A DNA stretch of 64,000 nt from Megaustenia siamemsis. Taxonomy: Eukaryota; Mollusca; Gastropoda; Stylommatophora; Ariophantidae. How positions within the stretch are numbered: the first letter of the stretch is position 1; each line of letters begins with the position of its first letter. Below the pieces are notes generated by a model. The model was not told where the DNA came from. It made no database searches and worked only from the letters and a program-made list of their open reading frames with translations. The translations under genes were made by a program, and so were the position numbers. Shown piece by piece: positions 26,195-37,772 of the stretch. The stretch is taken from positions 62,679,993 through 62,743,992 of the forward strand of contig JAVIAB010000092.1 of the NCBI GenBank assembly GCA_032433765.1, read 5' to 3'.

Positions 26195-26615
26195 TGATAT
26201 AAGATGTAGCTGGTGATGTATTATGCACCAAGGATGATATAAGATGTAGTTGGTGATGTATTATGTACCCAGGATGATATAAGATGTAGCTGGTGGTGCC
26301 TTATGTACCCAGGATGAAATAAGATGTAGCTGGTGATATATTATGCACCAAAGGATGATATAAGACGTAGCTGGTAGTGCCTTATGTACCCAGGATGATA
26401 TAAGATGTAGCTGGTGGTGCCTTATGTACCCAGGATGAAATAAGATGTAGCTGGTGATATATTATGCACCAAAGGATGATATAAGATGTAGCTGGTAGTG
26501 CCTTATGTACCCAGGATGATATAAGATGTAGCTGGTGGTGCCTTATGTACCTACAATGATAAATGGTGTAGCAGGTGATGTCTTATGTACCTAGAATTAT
26601 ATAAGATGGAGATGA
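26195..26615. repeat. About 40-bp minisatellite with alternating variants
   Basis: Units of ggatgatataagatgtagct, ggtgatgtattatgcacca or ggtggtgccttatgtaccca. The variants recur in a three-unit order (gatata, tagtgcc, ggtgcc), so a higher-order period near 120 bp is overlaid. Confidence 0.88.
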
Positions 26616-26714
26616 CATCTTTTTTGGTGATGATGTGGCTGGCAATGATGAATGTTGTGATAACGGTAGAAGACTATTTGATCACATATATTTTAGAGAT
26701 TTTGGTATTAAATT

Positions 26715-26885
26715 ATTTGATGATGAGTCTTGTGGTGAAGCTAAATTAATTTGGCTGATGATGAGTCTTGTGGTGAAGCTAAATTAATTTGGCTGATGAT
26801 GAGTCTTGCGGTGAAGCTAAATTAACATGGCTGATGATGAGTCTTGCAGTGAAGCTAAATTAATATGGCTGATGATGAGTACTAT
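26715..26885. repeat. 38-bp minisatellite (about 4.5 copies)
   Basis: Units of tgatgatgagtcttgtggtg and aagctaaattaatttggc. Confidence 0.9.
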
Positions 26886-26944
26886 TATATAATTATGGTA
26901 ATCTGAAAGCGAAAAGTTAACATTTTATCAACTATTACTATAAG

Positions 26945-27143
26945 TTAGACCCTGTAATGAGAAGACACAAGTTAGAATATATATTGACAAATATTGAAGG
27001 AAGAGAAGGAAGCAAACAAGAGACATCAGATTTAAGAGAATTGTTTGGTAGGAAGCAAATACAAGAATTGATAAATGACTGTGAAGACATAAATTTGTGG
27101 ATAGACATAATCACCTACGCCTGCAGACAGAGTATTTGATGAT
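26945..27143 (+). mobile_element. RTE-like LINE fragment (type R1)
   Basis: Encodes VMRRHKLEYILTNIEG then a WIDIITYACR-like end (stop near 27139), followed by a tgatgatact tail. Both SINEs at 27160-27684 entered at this tail. Confidence 0.72.
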
Positions 27144-27160
27144 ACTATTGATGGTAAAAA

Positions 27161-27410
27161 CAATAGAGATCCCCGTCACGCCAAGTGCCGTATAGGGAAT
27201 ATGATGTTAGTGACCATAATTTTTACAGACCTTCGGCGCGTGATTTTTGGGGTAATGTGGTCGGTATTACGCCCGTGCCGCTTTACTTTCCCAGAAAATA
27301 TCTGGTACCCATTTAAGACTGGGTGAAACCGGAAGCCGTCGATCAGAATCGAACCCGATCTCTATTCCTTTGTAGTCCAGTTCACTAACCACTGAGCTAT
27401 CGCGGCTCCC
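27161..27410 (-). mobile_element. tRNA-derived SINE S1, copy 7 (first of a serial pair)
   Basis: Minus-strand full copy from ggctccc (27404-27410) to gtcacgcc near 27174. The flanking duplication is actattgatggtaa at 27144-27157 and 27411-27424. It differs from copy 8 in the B-box region and in several body positions, so the two are not a simple recent duplication. Confidence 0.93.
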
Positions 27411-27424
27411 ACTATTGATGGTAA

Positions 27425-27684
27425 AAAAAAAAAAGTCAAGTACCCCCGTCACGCCAAGTGGCGTATAGGGAATATAGTGTTAGTGACCCTATATTTTACA
27501 GACCTTCAGCATATGATTTTTGGGGTAATGTGGTCGGTATTACGCCCGTGCTGCTTCACTTTCCCAGAAAAATATCCGGTACCCATTTAAGGCTGGGTGA
27601 ACCCGAAAGCCGTCGGTTGGAATCGAACCCTACTAATTGTCTTTTGTAGTCCAATTCACTAACCACTGAGCTATCACGGCTCCC
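27425..27684 (-). mobile_element. tRNA-derived SINE S1, copy 8 (second of a serial pair)
   Basis: Minus-strand full copy. Flanked on the left by actattgatggtaa (27411-27424, shared with copy 7) and on the right by the same string at 27685-27698. It has a long A run at 27427-27436. Confidence 0.93.
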
Positions 27685-27758
27685 ACTATTGATGGTAATG
27701 ATGATAAATTAATGATGATAAATTAATGGTGATAAATTCTGATGCCAATTACAATTAC

Positions 27759-27814
27759 CTGCTTAGTGACGGAGTCGATGAGTCGTATGTACATATCCTG
27801 CTCCTGTCTGATAC
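27759..27814 (-). CDS. COE: COE/EBF transcription factor, exon 4
   Basis: The 56-bp exon finishes a glycine codon begun in exon 3 and encodes (G)IRQEQDMYIRLIDSVTKQ, matching the EBF DNA-binding-domain segment IRTEQDFYVRLIDSMTKQ with conservative changes. The acceptor is cttaacag (27815 and up), the donor gtaatt (27758 and down). Phase in 1, phase out 0, matching exons 3 and 5. Sense-strand S1 SINEs begin 74 bp into the next intron. Confidence 0.96.
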
Positions 27815-27989
27815 CTGTTAAGATAATAAGTGAGTCAGTCTCTATGGAATCTTTATTACAACAAACAACCGAAACTATGTTATGCTAAACATGCAAATAT
27901 GTCACACGTAACACATAGAATTAAACAATTATTATTATTAGTATTATTTAACAAACAAGTCAATTAAAGATAATTCAACAACTAAATTG

Positions 27990-28205
27990 GCTATCTATCT
28001 ATCTATCTATTGCCCTTTTGAGCCGAAGACGGCACATAGGGCAGAACCACAATCTCAAAAACAGAAACCTTGCGTGCCAAAATGGCACATATTGCAGAGA
28101 TCACTGCTCTAAAATCTATGGCGCTGTTTCCATAACAATACTTTTTACAATGATGGCTTGTCAAACCATCGATCAATCTCCTTAGTCGCCTCTTATAGTA
28201 TCAAG
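27990..28205 (-). repeat. Dispersed repeat family DR2 with GATA tail, copy 2
   Basis: Reverse complement of 9262-9505: ctatctatctat tail on the left, then gccgaagacggcacataggg, cgtgccaaaatggcacatat and tagtcgcctctta. Confidence 0.7.
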
Positions 28206-28904
28206 TAAAAGTCATCATAGTAGAATCAGTAAAGATGTAAAACTTACACGAAAATGTTGACTGGGAACATTAAATCTGTTCTATAAACTGTATCGCCTTT
28301 TTTTTAATGGTAGTGATCATGATACACTAACGATGCTTATACGAGAGTGTGTTGCTGACAATACGCAACTCTCTCTTTATCAGTCTCTAAAATACATTTT
28401 ACAAGCAAGAATCTACGTCATCGAACAAATTCGCAAAAAGCAATATCTTCATTGCGTCAGACACTACAACGATCACATCTGCTCTTGAGCCATCTTCGTA
28501 ACCACAGAGAACGATGACAGCGATGCACTCATAGAAACTGATGGACGCATTTATTTTATACTTTGCTCATAAAAATACATTCATCATTGCAAATTAACTC
28601 TTTATCAAATTCGACAATTCACTGCATCAAGACTATTAAGCTCTATTGCTGGGGTTATAATTTAGTCATGAGTAGGACTGAATGACAACAATGGTTGTTT
28701 TCCCGTTATGTGATTCACTGATCGCGGCAAATATATACACAAGTATATTCATATTGGAACAAAGACGGACAATACCAACAAATGTCCAACGTGGGATCGA
28801 TAACAAATGTTGGAACTCGTCTAGAGCATGGCGCGGCACTTGTTTTATGTGTCAAAACAGAGCATCTATTGAGAATTCAGCCAACAGTTGAGCCAGTGCC
28901 TCAT

Positions 28905-29125
28905 ATATAAGATGTTGATTCAAGAGACGATCAGCATGACATATAAGATGTTGATTCAAGAGACGATCAACATGATATATAAGATGTTGATTCAAGAGAC
29001 TATCAACATGATATATAAGATGTTGATTCAAGAGACTATCAACATGATATATAAGATGTTGATTCAAGAGACTATCAACATGATATATAAGATGTTGATT
29101 CAAGAGACTATCAACAGATCATCAT
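28905..29125. repeat. 36-bp minisatellite (about 6 copies)
   Basis: Units of atgatatataagatgttgat and tcaagagactatcaac. The unit is 12 codons long, giving open frames on both strands; not a gene. Confidence 0.92.
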
Positions 29126-30439
29126 CAAGAGACGATCAACAGACCATCAACGAAACATCTATTGAACATTTTTATTCTGTTATGCCCGGTTTGGTGTGGC
29201 GGAGGAAGGTGCGGAAGCGATGATTTAGACTTATAGGCGATGGGGTAAATAATCAGACAGTTCTTTTTAAGTTAAAACGAAAAAAAGGATCCTGAAATGT
29301 GAAATTAGTCGACGGTGGTTAATGTAACTTGTCTATGCAGGCGCACGGGCCGACCTGTAGCTTTCTGTCCGATCTTCCAATTGTGGCTGATTATTTTGTT
29401 TCACATTTACCCCTTGACGATCTTCTATGATAGGATTTGTTAATACGAAAAGCCGCAACATAAACTGCACAGTTTTATTCGAGAAAGATGCGAGGTGAGT
29501 ATCCGCTTCTCTAAAATCCTGTCAAAATATATTTCCTGTTGTAAAAATTAAACAAAAAAGGAGGACACCAACCACCATCTTCTACGTACGTTCTAATGTA
29601 GGGAAAGAATCTTTACTGGTTGTCAGAATTAAAGAACAGTTCTTTAAGTTGAAGGCATTTTTTATTGTATTGATGAGTAGTTGGGCTGAGTGCCTAGTCA
29701 GATCGGTGAATGACGAAAATACTCATGCAAGTCTCATGTTAAGGTGAACATGTAAAGGAACCCAATTAAAAATAAAGGGAGAATGTTTACGACTATATGT
29801 GCATAATATAGCAAAATGCTTTTGTTAATTACATGTTTGACATAATGACTTTATGGTTGGATGGACATATGAATTAACAAGAAATTTAAAATCCTTTGGC
29901 AATACAATATACTAAGATGAGCCAAGAGCTCGTAAGCTGGTGGATCAGTAACAAGTGAATGTTATCATCATATATTTGCTCGTTGTTCCATCAATCCTAC
30001 TTTGCTGCTGTTCAGTAAAAGTAATTATTTTTCGCAGCGAAAACAAGAATATTCTATGAAAATTAGTTCACATTTTAAGTCCATAAATGTTTATTTCTTT
30101 GATCTAGAAAGTGCTGGTTTAAAGTTCCAGGCTCCTCATGATCTCCCGACTCTTGTTGACATATGGGAGGCAATAACAGCAAGGAAGAGCCTTACATTTT
30201 TCTACAATAGCCCGAAGAAATGAGCTATTTTGGTTTCTTACTTCTTTTGAAATAAAACACTTGACACGGGTATGATATGCTATGAGATTCTCTTTACTTT
30301 GAATTATTTGCAATAAGACCCTCTCATCTTAAATGACATGAGACCTAATTTACTTTGAATGGTGTTCTGTAAAGCTCTCTTTACTACTCATCAAATACCA
30401 AATATTATTAGGACACCCCCCCCCCACAATAGAATATAT

Positions 30440-30705
30440 AAAGAAACAACAGATAAAATTATTTGGCCACGTGATAAGGCAGAAAGATAAAAGTACAACA
30501 CAAGGAGCCTTCATTAAACATTGCGAGAATAGCAGACCCAAGGTTCGACCACGCATAAGATGGATTGGCGTAATATTAGAAACACTAGGAAACATAACAG
30601 CAGCAGAGGCGAACAGAAGTGCAAAGGCCGCAAATTATATCTCACCTCAACGCTCAAAAGGCAAATGAGGAAGGAAAGAAGAAAGAAGATGAAGAACTAC
30701 CAAAC
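30440..30705 (+). mobile_element. LINE reverse-transcriptase 3' fragment (type R4)
   Basis: An open frame (30471-30668) encodes IRQKDKSTTQGAFIKHCE, then RPRIRWIGVILETLGN, preceded by KLFGHVI-like sequence (about 30453-30473). This is the usual FGHV...GRPR..W...I pattern at the C-terminus of RTE-group polymerases. It ends in a gaagaaagaagatgaag tail. Related pieces are at 51455-51745 and perhaps 57030-57180. Confidence 0.65.
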
Positions 30706-30989
30706 AGGCACACTTGTCTTTCTCATATCAGTTGACCTGTCTTCTCTCCACATTTATAATCATTCTCACTCATTCCTATCTGTTTTCATCACTTTTTATG
30801 TCCATCTACTTTCATGAGTGGACTGTTTCCTGAAACTCAAGACCTTTCACACAAAAGAAACACCAGAAATCCATTACGTTATTTCAGACAACAAATGTGG
30901 GCGTGTCTAGGAGACCAGTATGGAGATAATGGGAAGATGACCTCAGGTCGGAAAGGTCATTGACGCCTGTTTCTTTGAGAGTTTGAGAA

Positions 30990-32105
30990 TAATCCAGCAG
31001 GGTAAAAGGGGGACGACAATCCAGCAGGGTAAGAGGGGGACGACAATCCAGTAGGGTAAGAGGGGGACGACAATCCAGTAGGGTAAGAGAGGGACGATAA
31101 TCCAGTAGGGTAAGAGAGGGACGATAATCCAGTAGGGTAAGAGGGGGACGACAATCCAGCAGGGTAAGAGGGGGACGACAATCCAGCAGGGTAAGAGGAG
31201 GACGATAATCCAGCAGGGTAAGAGAGGGACGATAATCCAGTAGGGTAAGAGAGGGACGATAATCCAGTAGGGTAAGAGAGGGACGACAATCCAGTAGGGT
31301 AAGAGGGGGACGACAATCCAGTAGGGTAAGAGAGGGACGATAATCCAGTAGGGTAAGAGAGGGACGATAATCCAGTAAGGTAAGAGGGGGACGACAATCC
31401 AGTAGGGTAAGAGAGGGACGACAATCCAGTAGGGTAAGAGAGGGACGATAATCCAGTAGGGTAAGAGGGGGACGAAAATCCAGTAGGGTAAGAGAGGGAC
31501 GACAATCCAGTAGGGTAAGAGAGGGACGATAATCCAGTAGGGTAAGAGAGGGACGATAATCCAGTAGGGTAAGAGAGGGACGACAATCCAGTAGGGTAAG
31601 AGAGGGGCGACAATCCAGTAGGGTAAGAGAGGGACGATAATCCAGTAGGGTAAAAGAGTGAAGATAATCCAGCAGGGTAAGAGGGGGACGACAATCAAGT
31701 AGGGTAAGAGAGGGACGACAATCCAGTAAGGTAAGAGAGGGACGACAATCCAGTAGGGTAAGAGAGGGACGACAATCCAGTAGGGTAAGAGAGGGACGAC
31801 AATCCAGTAGGGTAAGAGAGGGACGACAATCCAGTAGGGTAAGAGAGGGACGACAATCCAGTAGGGTAAAAGAGGGACGACAATCCAGTAGGGTAAAAGA
31901 GTGAAGATAATCATGTTGGTTAGAAAGGAACGACAATCCAGTAGGGAACGAGAGGTACAACAATCCAATAGGGTAAGAGAGGGAAGATAATTATTTAGGT
32001 AAGAGAGGGACGACGATCCAGTAGGGTAAGAAAAGAACGACAATCGTTTAGGTAAGAGAGGGACGACAATCATGTAGGTAAGATGGAGCGACAATCATGT
32101 AGGTA
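30990..32105. repeat. 27-bp minisatellite, subfamily A (about 41 copies)
   Basis: Head-to-tail units of gggacgacaatccagtaggg plus taagaga. The third position of gacgac/gacgat and cagtag/cagcag varies in blocks. At 9 codons and stop-free in three minus frames, it yields ORFs of up to 383 codons (9-residue repeats such as TLLDCRPSL) with no sign of being genes. Confidence 0.96.
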
Positions 32106-33045
32106 AGTGAGGGACGACAATCCAGTAGGGTAAATGAGGTATGACAATCCAGGAGGGTAAGTGAAGTATGACAATCCAGGAAGGTAAGTGAAGTATGACA
32201 ATCCAGTAGGGTAAGTGAGGTATGGCAATGCAGTAGGGTAAGTGGGGTATGGCAATGCAGTAGGGTAAGTGAGGTATGACAATCCAGTAGGGTAAGTGAG
32301 GGACGACAATCCAATGAGATTAAAGAGGGACGACAATCCAGTAGGGTAAATGAGGTATGACAATCCAGGAGGGTAAGTGAAGTATGACAATCCAGTAGGG
32401 TAAGTGAGGTATGGCAATGCAGTAGGGTAAGTGGGGTATGGCGATGCAGTAGGGTAAGTGAGGTATGACAATCCAGTAGGGTAAGTGAGGTATGACAATC
32501 CAGTAGGGTAAGTGAGGTATGGCAATGCAGTAGGGTAAGTGGGGTATGGCAATGCAGTAGGGTAAGTGAGGGACGACAATCCAATGAGATTAAAGAGGGA
32601 CGACAATCCAGTAGGGTAAATGAGGTATGACAATCCAGGAGGGTAAGTGAAGTATGACAATCCAGTAGGGTAAGTGAGGTATGGCAATGCAGTAGGGTAA
32701 GTGGGGTATGGCGATGCAGTAGGGTAAGTGAGGTATGACAATCCAGTAGGGTAAGTGAGGGACGACAATCCAATGAGATTAAAGAGGGACGACAATCCAG
32801 TAGGGTAAATGAGGTATGACAATCCAGGAGGGTAAGTGAGGTATGACAATCCAGTAGGGTAAGTGAGGTATGACAATCCAGGAGGGTAAGTGAAGTATGA
32901 CAATCCAGTAGGGTAAGTGAGGTATGGCAATGCAGTAGGGTAAGTGGGGTATGGCGATGCAGTAGGGTAAGTGAGGTATGACAATCCAGTAGGGTAAGTG
33001 AGGTATGACAATCCAGTAGGGTAAGTGAGGTATGGCAATGCAGTA
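32105..33045. repeat. 27-bp minisatellite, subfamily B with higher-order repeats (about 35 copies)
   Basis: The same 27-bp unit with taagtga instead of taagaga and gtatgac or gtatggc instead of ggacgac. The order of variants, including a distinctive caatgagattaaagaggga unit near 32310, 32580 and 32775, recurs, showing higher-order amplification. Confidence 0.95.
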
Positions 33046-33394
33046 TTCCGAAACGTCATGTAGCACCATATGTTGAACATGAAAACGAAAGTCGCAGATA
33101 TTTTAACGTGCTGTAAACCGCGATGCAACGCAGCTACGCTCTTTTAATGTCATAAGTTTGGGCAATGAAGACAAGTACTTGTTAGGTGAACGCTGAAAGA
33201 AAAAAAAAAGAATAATCATCGCCATTTTCAAAACTTTCTTGTTTATGTGTGCTGTCTGTACGTTGAGTGCTATGTGTACGTTGTGTGCTTTGTGTGTACG
33301 TTGTGTGATGTCTGTGTACTTTGTGAGAGAGAATCATAGAGAATTCTATAAAACAAAGAAAGATTATCCCCCTAAACTGTCAAACTCAGTGAGG

Positions 33395-33575
33395 ATAGTA
33401 TAAATACAAGGTAAAGTAGGCAGAGGCAGACCAAGACTACCATGGGCGAGTAATATCAAAAGATGGACAAATCAGGCTATGACAAACTGCACAATCAAAG
33501 CAAGAGACAGAACAGAGTGGCGCTCCATGGTAGCCAACCTTCGATGCGGAGACATCGCTCAATCATGATGATTCC
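33395..33575 (+). mobile_element. LINE reverse-transcriptase 3' fragment (type R3)
   Basis: Encodes, with breaks, GRGRPRLPWASNIKRWTNQA, then KARDRTEWRSMVANLRCGD-like sequence, the same end as 48860-49175, 49410-49780 and 54050-54310. Ends tcatgatgatt. Confidence 0.75.
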
Positions 33576-33644
33576 AGATATCGAGCACGTGTGGCTACCC
33601 ACACTCTGACCACGCTGAGGGAAGAGAAGAATAAAGCTACTGGC

Positions 33645-33795
33645 ACCTGCCACGCATGTCGTAAGAGGTGACTTAGTAGGTTTTGGGGGAAAAAGATTCC
33701 GCCGTTGGTACCGTGTTCGTGCATCTGGGCTGAAGCCATCTTAGATTATTTGGCTGGTGCGTGGCGATCGTGCTGCGGAACTTAATAAGGAAAAG
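33645..33795 (+). repeat. Possible diverged DR2-like piece
   Basis: The block gcatgtcgtaagaggtgact matches the DR2 start; the following 120 bp differ from the other copies. Confidence 0.35.
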
Positions 33796-34727
33796 ATGTA
33801 AACACTAGAGCTATACGTCGTAGGTTGGTGATGATCTTTAGACGGAACGAAATTACTTTAAGAATCTGCATTTTATTGCACTTTTAATCAACCATAAGTG
33901 TTTGTGTTGAACTTGATATCTCTAAAATCGAGCGTTTCCCAGTCGAAAGTACTCCCAGCTAATAAAGTCGTACTTTACTCTGTTAATGACGTTTTATTGG
34001 AACACATTTTTAATTCAGTCTTCTCTCCTGTCGGTGCGATGATTGAATCCGTGCCCCAAGTGTGTGAGCAATGATTTGAACCCGCAAATGTCAGGTATCT
34101 AGGCTCAGTTAAGGCACAGTGTCAACATAAATTGTCACCAAACACATGAGAAGCACACTGTAGGTCATGAATTATCAATGATACATGGCGATTAGTTTCA
34201 GCACGCAAGGTTGCCAACAATTTTACATTTGAAATCATGTTGGAAGATTGCAAGACTTTTAATATTGTGAGTTTCAGAGAAATCATACTTTCTTTTATTT
34301 GTTTCTTCCAGAATTGTGTAAAAATTTGTTTTATAATTTGGGCGAACTTTCAATCTTTGGAAATAAAAGTAAGTTATTATTATTCTGTTTTTAATCCCGT
34401 CCGTTTTGTTATATTTAATTATATATTATAATACAAACTTATCACATTGCGCGTAAATTTAAGGAAGAAATACTTCCTGGATTGAAAATAATATTAGCAC
34501 AAAATAAATAGAAAAAAAAAGAAAAACTTATTTTCCTAATCGACATTGTCATTGTCCGTTCATTAGAAAAATAGTTGAGCTATTTCCATTCGTTAGTAAA
34601 GGACGAATGAAAGTAAACTAAATATCATTAATATAAAATATACGAGGGCTCTTCTAATACAACAAAAAGATGATGAATTTACAAGAATCGAAGTGAGAGG
34701 AAAATTAAAGCAAAGTGGACAATAAGT

Positions 34728-34765
<38 letters not shown>

Positions 34766-35296
34766 AACAAGGTTAAAAAATACCACTGAGAAGATAAGAA
34801 AATAAAGAAAATAACGTAGAAATATGTATATATTTATTTATATAGACCAGAAAATGAAGAGCAAAAAAAAAAAAAAAATGAAATACACAAGATTTTATAG
34901 AAACAAATTACATACGTGGGTGAGAAAAAAAGTGGAGGTTTTTTAAAAGATCAAATCAAAATTGAAGAACGAAAGAGGAAAAAAATAACAAGCGAACGAA
35001 ATAATAGTGACAAAAACAAAGGATAGGAGAAGAATAATATAGAGGCGTTGAAAATAAATAAAATGAAAACATTGATTCAGAATCGACGTCATTAATGATT
35101 GAATAAAAATATAGGAGAATGTGCTAAACAGCAAACAAGATTATGATATATAAAAAGTATAAGGAGCATAGCAAGTTATAAACTCAAAATAACATCAGAA
35201 ATATCAGCCAACTGGCAGTAAACTATATATGTTTATAACATACATATGTTGCAGTAATGCAGCTGAAAATACACATGAAATATTACATTTACTTAC

Positions 35297-35360
35297 CATT
35301 TGCATACAACAACTGTACACGATAATGGATTCCATTGTTTGTTTTTTGACTATCGCCTTC
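35297..35360 (-). CDS. COE: COE/EBF transcription factor, exon 3
   Basis: The 64-bp exon starts in phase 0 and encodes EGDSQKTNNGIHYRVQLLYAN plus the first base of a glycine codon (split here: EGDSQKTNNG, IHYRVQLLYAN). EBF proteins have KTNNGIHYRLQLLYSNG at this place in the DNA-binding domain. The acceptor is taatttcag (35361 and up), the donor gtaagt (35296 and down). The short variable lead EGDSQ lies where vertebrate EBFs have EANSE. An RTE element in sense orientation begins about 390 bp upstream in intron 2. Confidence 0.97.
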
Positions 35361-35765
35361 CTGAAATTAAATGAAGTTGTTATTATTTGATTGCATGCTA
35401 GAAGGAGAGTCTGGCTATTCTATTGATATTGTTTATAGATATTTCATTTGTTGAGTTTTTGCAAGTCAAATCCTATTTTCCCTGAAATTAAAAAATACTG
35501 AAATGGTTACAACAGATTGTTTGTTATACATAACTTTTCTTACTCGTACAAAAATAAAAGAGTCTTTTTAGGGTCTTATTGTAAAGAGCGCGTGACCTGA
35601 TAACAGCGATTCAAAGCTGAATTTGGGTGGTCAGGGTCAATAAATTTGAGTTGACTTCTAGCGATAGGGTTGGTGAAATATATCTGACCAAGACCTTTCT
35701 CCACGTGCTCATAGTAACGCATAGATTAGTAATTGAATAGTTTGTGATTCTTCTTCTTCTACCTT

Positions 35766-37772
35766 TTAGCTCCCAGTGGAGCATAGGTCTTCAACAAACA
35801 CTTTCCAAGTCGTTCTGTTTTTTGCAATTCTTTTAAGATCATTCCATGTCTTCCCCATCATCTTCATCTCTGCTTCAATCTGTCTTCTCCAAGAATTCCT
35901 TGGTCTTCCTCTTTGTCTTTTCCCCTGGGGATTCCAAAAAAGGGCCTGTTGTGTAATACTCTCAGTTGGTTTCCGTAGTGTGTGTCCTATCCATCGCCAT
36001 CGCCTTCGCTGTATTTCTTTATCCACTGGTATTTGACCGGTACATTTCCATAATTCCACGTTTGTGACTTTGTCCTGCCATTTCCATCCCTTTATTCTGC
36101 GCAAGCATCCATTAATGAAAGTCTGTACCTTCGTGATTGTCAATTTTGTTATTCTCCATGTTTCACAGCCATATAATAGAACCGACTTAACATTGGAGTT
36201 GAAAATTTGTATTTTTGTATTTAGCCTAATTTCTTTGGATTTCCATATGTTTCCCAGTGCAATGAAAGCTCCTCTTGCTTTTGATATCCTTATTTTGGTA
36301 TCGTTTTCTGTTCCTCCCTCTTTATCTATATTACTGCCCAGATATATATAAGATTGTACGTCTAGTAGAGGTATTTCTCCTAGTTTTATTTGGTTATTGC
36401 CAACTGCATTAATTCTCATAATGTTGGTCTTATCTCTATTAATCTTTAGTCCTAGCTGTTGTGATCTCTCATCTAATATACTCATTTTATCTTGCATCTG
36501 TTGGTGGCTGTGTGATAGGAGAGCTATGTCATCAGCAAAGTCTAAATCATCAAGTTGTTTGGTCAGTGACCACTGGATCCCATTTCTGTTGTTTTGAGTT
36601 ATTTTCATAATCCAATCTATGGCCAGTAGAAAGAGAAATGGAGACAGAAGGCATCCTTGCCTTACTCCTGTTCTTATTTCAAATGCTTCTGTAAGCTGTC
36701 CTTCATGCACCACACTACATTTTGTTCCTTCATACATTGTTTTTATCAGGTTAATAAACTTTATGGGGATTCCATAATGACTCAGCAACTTCCAAAGCAT
36801 TCTTCTGTCTAAACTATCAAATGCCTTTTCGTAATCTATGAATCCAATATAAAGTGGGGATTTTAGTTCTAAACTTTGTTCAACTATTATACGTAGAGTA
36901 GTTATTTGATCAGCACATGATCTGTTCTTCCTAAAACCTGCTTGTTCATCTCTCAAGTGTTTCTCTATAGCCTCTTTTAGTCTCTCCAGAATGATTCTGC
37001 CTAATATTTTTCCTGGCACTGATAGTAGCATAATTCCCCTATAATTTGTGCACTCCTGTAAACTTCCTTTCTTTGGTAGTTTGATCATATAACCTTCTCT
37101 CCAGTCTTTAGGTATTTCTTCCCTCTCCCAAATTTTATCCAATAGATTATGTAACATCTTGGTAGAGGTGATAATATCTGCTTTGATGGCTTCCGAAGGA
37201 ATTTCATCTGGTCCTGTGGCTTTACCATCTTTTAATAGTTTGATGGCTTTCATTATTTCTTCTTTGCTTGGTTTTCCGCAGTTAACGTGTAATTCTTCTT
37301 CTGCTGGTAGTATATCTGGAGGATTATTTGAGCCAGGTCTGTTCAAAAGTTCTTCAAAGTGCTCCTTCCATCTCTCCATTTGTTCCTTTATATTACTAAG
37401 CAGATTTCCTTTCTTATCTTTGATAAAGGCGTTGATCTGTTTGTATTTTCCACCTAATTTCTTTGTGCTGTTGTACAGTTCTTTCATATTCCCTTTATTT
37501 GCTGCTTCTTCTGCCTCTTTAGCTAATTCATCTATATATTTCCTCTTATCCTTTTTAATGCATCTTCTCACTTCTTTGTTCACCTCTGTGTAAGCTTCTT
37601 GTGTCTTGGCTTTATTACTTCTTGTTTTGCTTTTATTTATGTCTGCTTTCTTGTTCTTTCTTTCTTTAATTTTATCCAGGGTCTCTGCTGTCATCCATGC
37701 CTTATTCTGGCGTTCTCTTTTCCCAGTGTTTCTTCGCATGTCTCTTTCCATATATTTTTTACCTGTTTCCAA
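35766..37772 (-). CDS. Non-LTR retrotransposon reverse transcriptase (RTE-like)
   Basis: The 668-codon open frame encodes a reverse transcriptase used for target-primed reverse transcription. Visible RT motifs in order: KDGKATGPDEIPSE (residues about 181-194), NYRGIMLLSVPGK (243-255), AGFRKNRSC (278-286), FIDYEKAFD (311-319), GVRQGCLLSP (369-378) and the catalytic FADDIALL (412-419). After the palm come YLGSNID, LLYGCETWR and the C-terminal RRWRWIGHTLRK and GRPRNSW stretches common in RTE-type proteins. The first ~25 residues are out-of-frame readthrough; the real protein continues from the endonuclease frame across a 1-bp shift. There are no internal stops, so the copy is fairly young, but the missing 5' end makes it non-autonomous. 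Confidence 0.92.
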   Translation of the reverse strand: METGKKYMERDMRRNTGKRERQNKAWMTAETLDKIKERKNKKADINKSKTRSNKAKTQEAYTEVNKEVRRCIKKDKRKYIDELAKEAEEAANKGNMKELYNSTKKLGGKYKQINAFIKDKKGNLLSNIKEQMERWKEHFEELLNRPGSNNPPDILPAEEELHVNCGKPSKEEIMKAIKLLKDGKATGPDEIPSEAIKADIITSTKMLHNLLDKIWEREEIPKDWREGYMIKLPKKGSLQECTNYRGIMLLSVPGKILGRIILERLKEAIEKHLRDEQAGFRKNRSCADQITTLRIIVEQSLELKSPLYIGFIDYEKAFDSLDRRMLWKLLSHYGIPIKFINLIKTMYEGTKCSVVHEGQLTEAFEIRTGVRQGCLLSPFLFLLAIDWIMKITQNNRNGIQWSLTKQLDDLDFADDIALLSHSHQQMQDKMSILDERSQQLGLKINRDKTNIMRINAVGNNQIKLGEIPLLDVQSYIYLGSNIDKEGGTENDTKIRISKARGAFIALGNIWKSKEIRLNTKIQIFNSNVKSVLLYGCETWRITKLTITKVQTFINGCLRRIKGWKWQDKVTNVELWKCTGQIPVDKEIQRRRWRWIGHTLRKPTESITQQALFWNPQGKRQRGRPRNSWRRQIEAEMKMMGKTWNDLKRIAKNRTTWKVFVEDLCSTGS

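Larger units (their letters stand above)
27815..35296 (-). other. COE: COE intron 3 (7.5 kb)
   Basis: Between the exon 3 donor (gtaagt, 35296 and down) and the exon 4 acceptor. It contains a DR2 copy, a 36-bp array, an R4 LINE fragment, the large 27-bp minisatellite and an R3 fragment. In 28210-28900, 29130-30440 and 33800-35290 I found no gene; 34720-34770 holds a short GA run and 34860-34880 an A run. Confidence 0.92.

Noticed and set aside
30884..33128. Open frames of 241-383 codons with 9-residue repeats
   Set aside because: All come from the 27-bp minisatellite; three minus frames are open together, and no start context, splice site or non-repeat domain is present.
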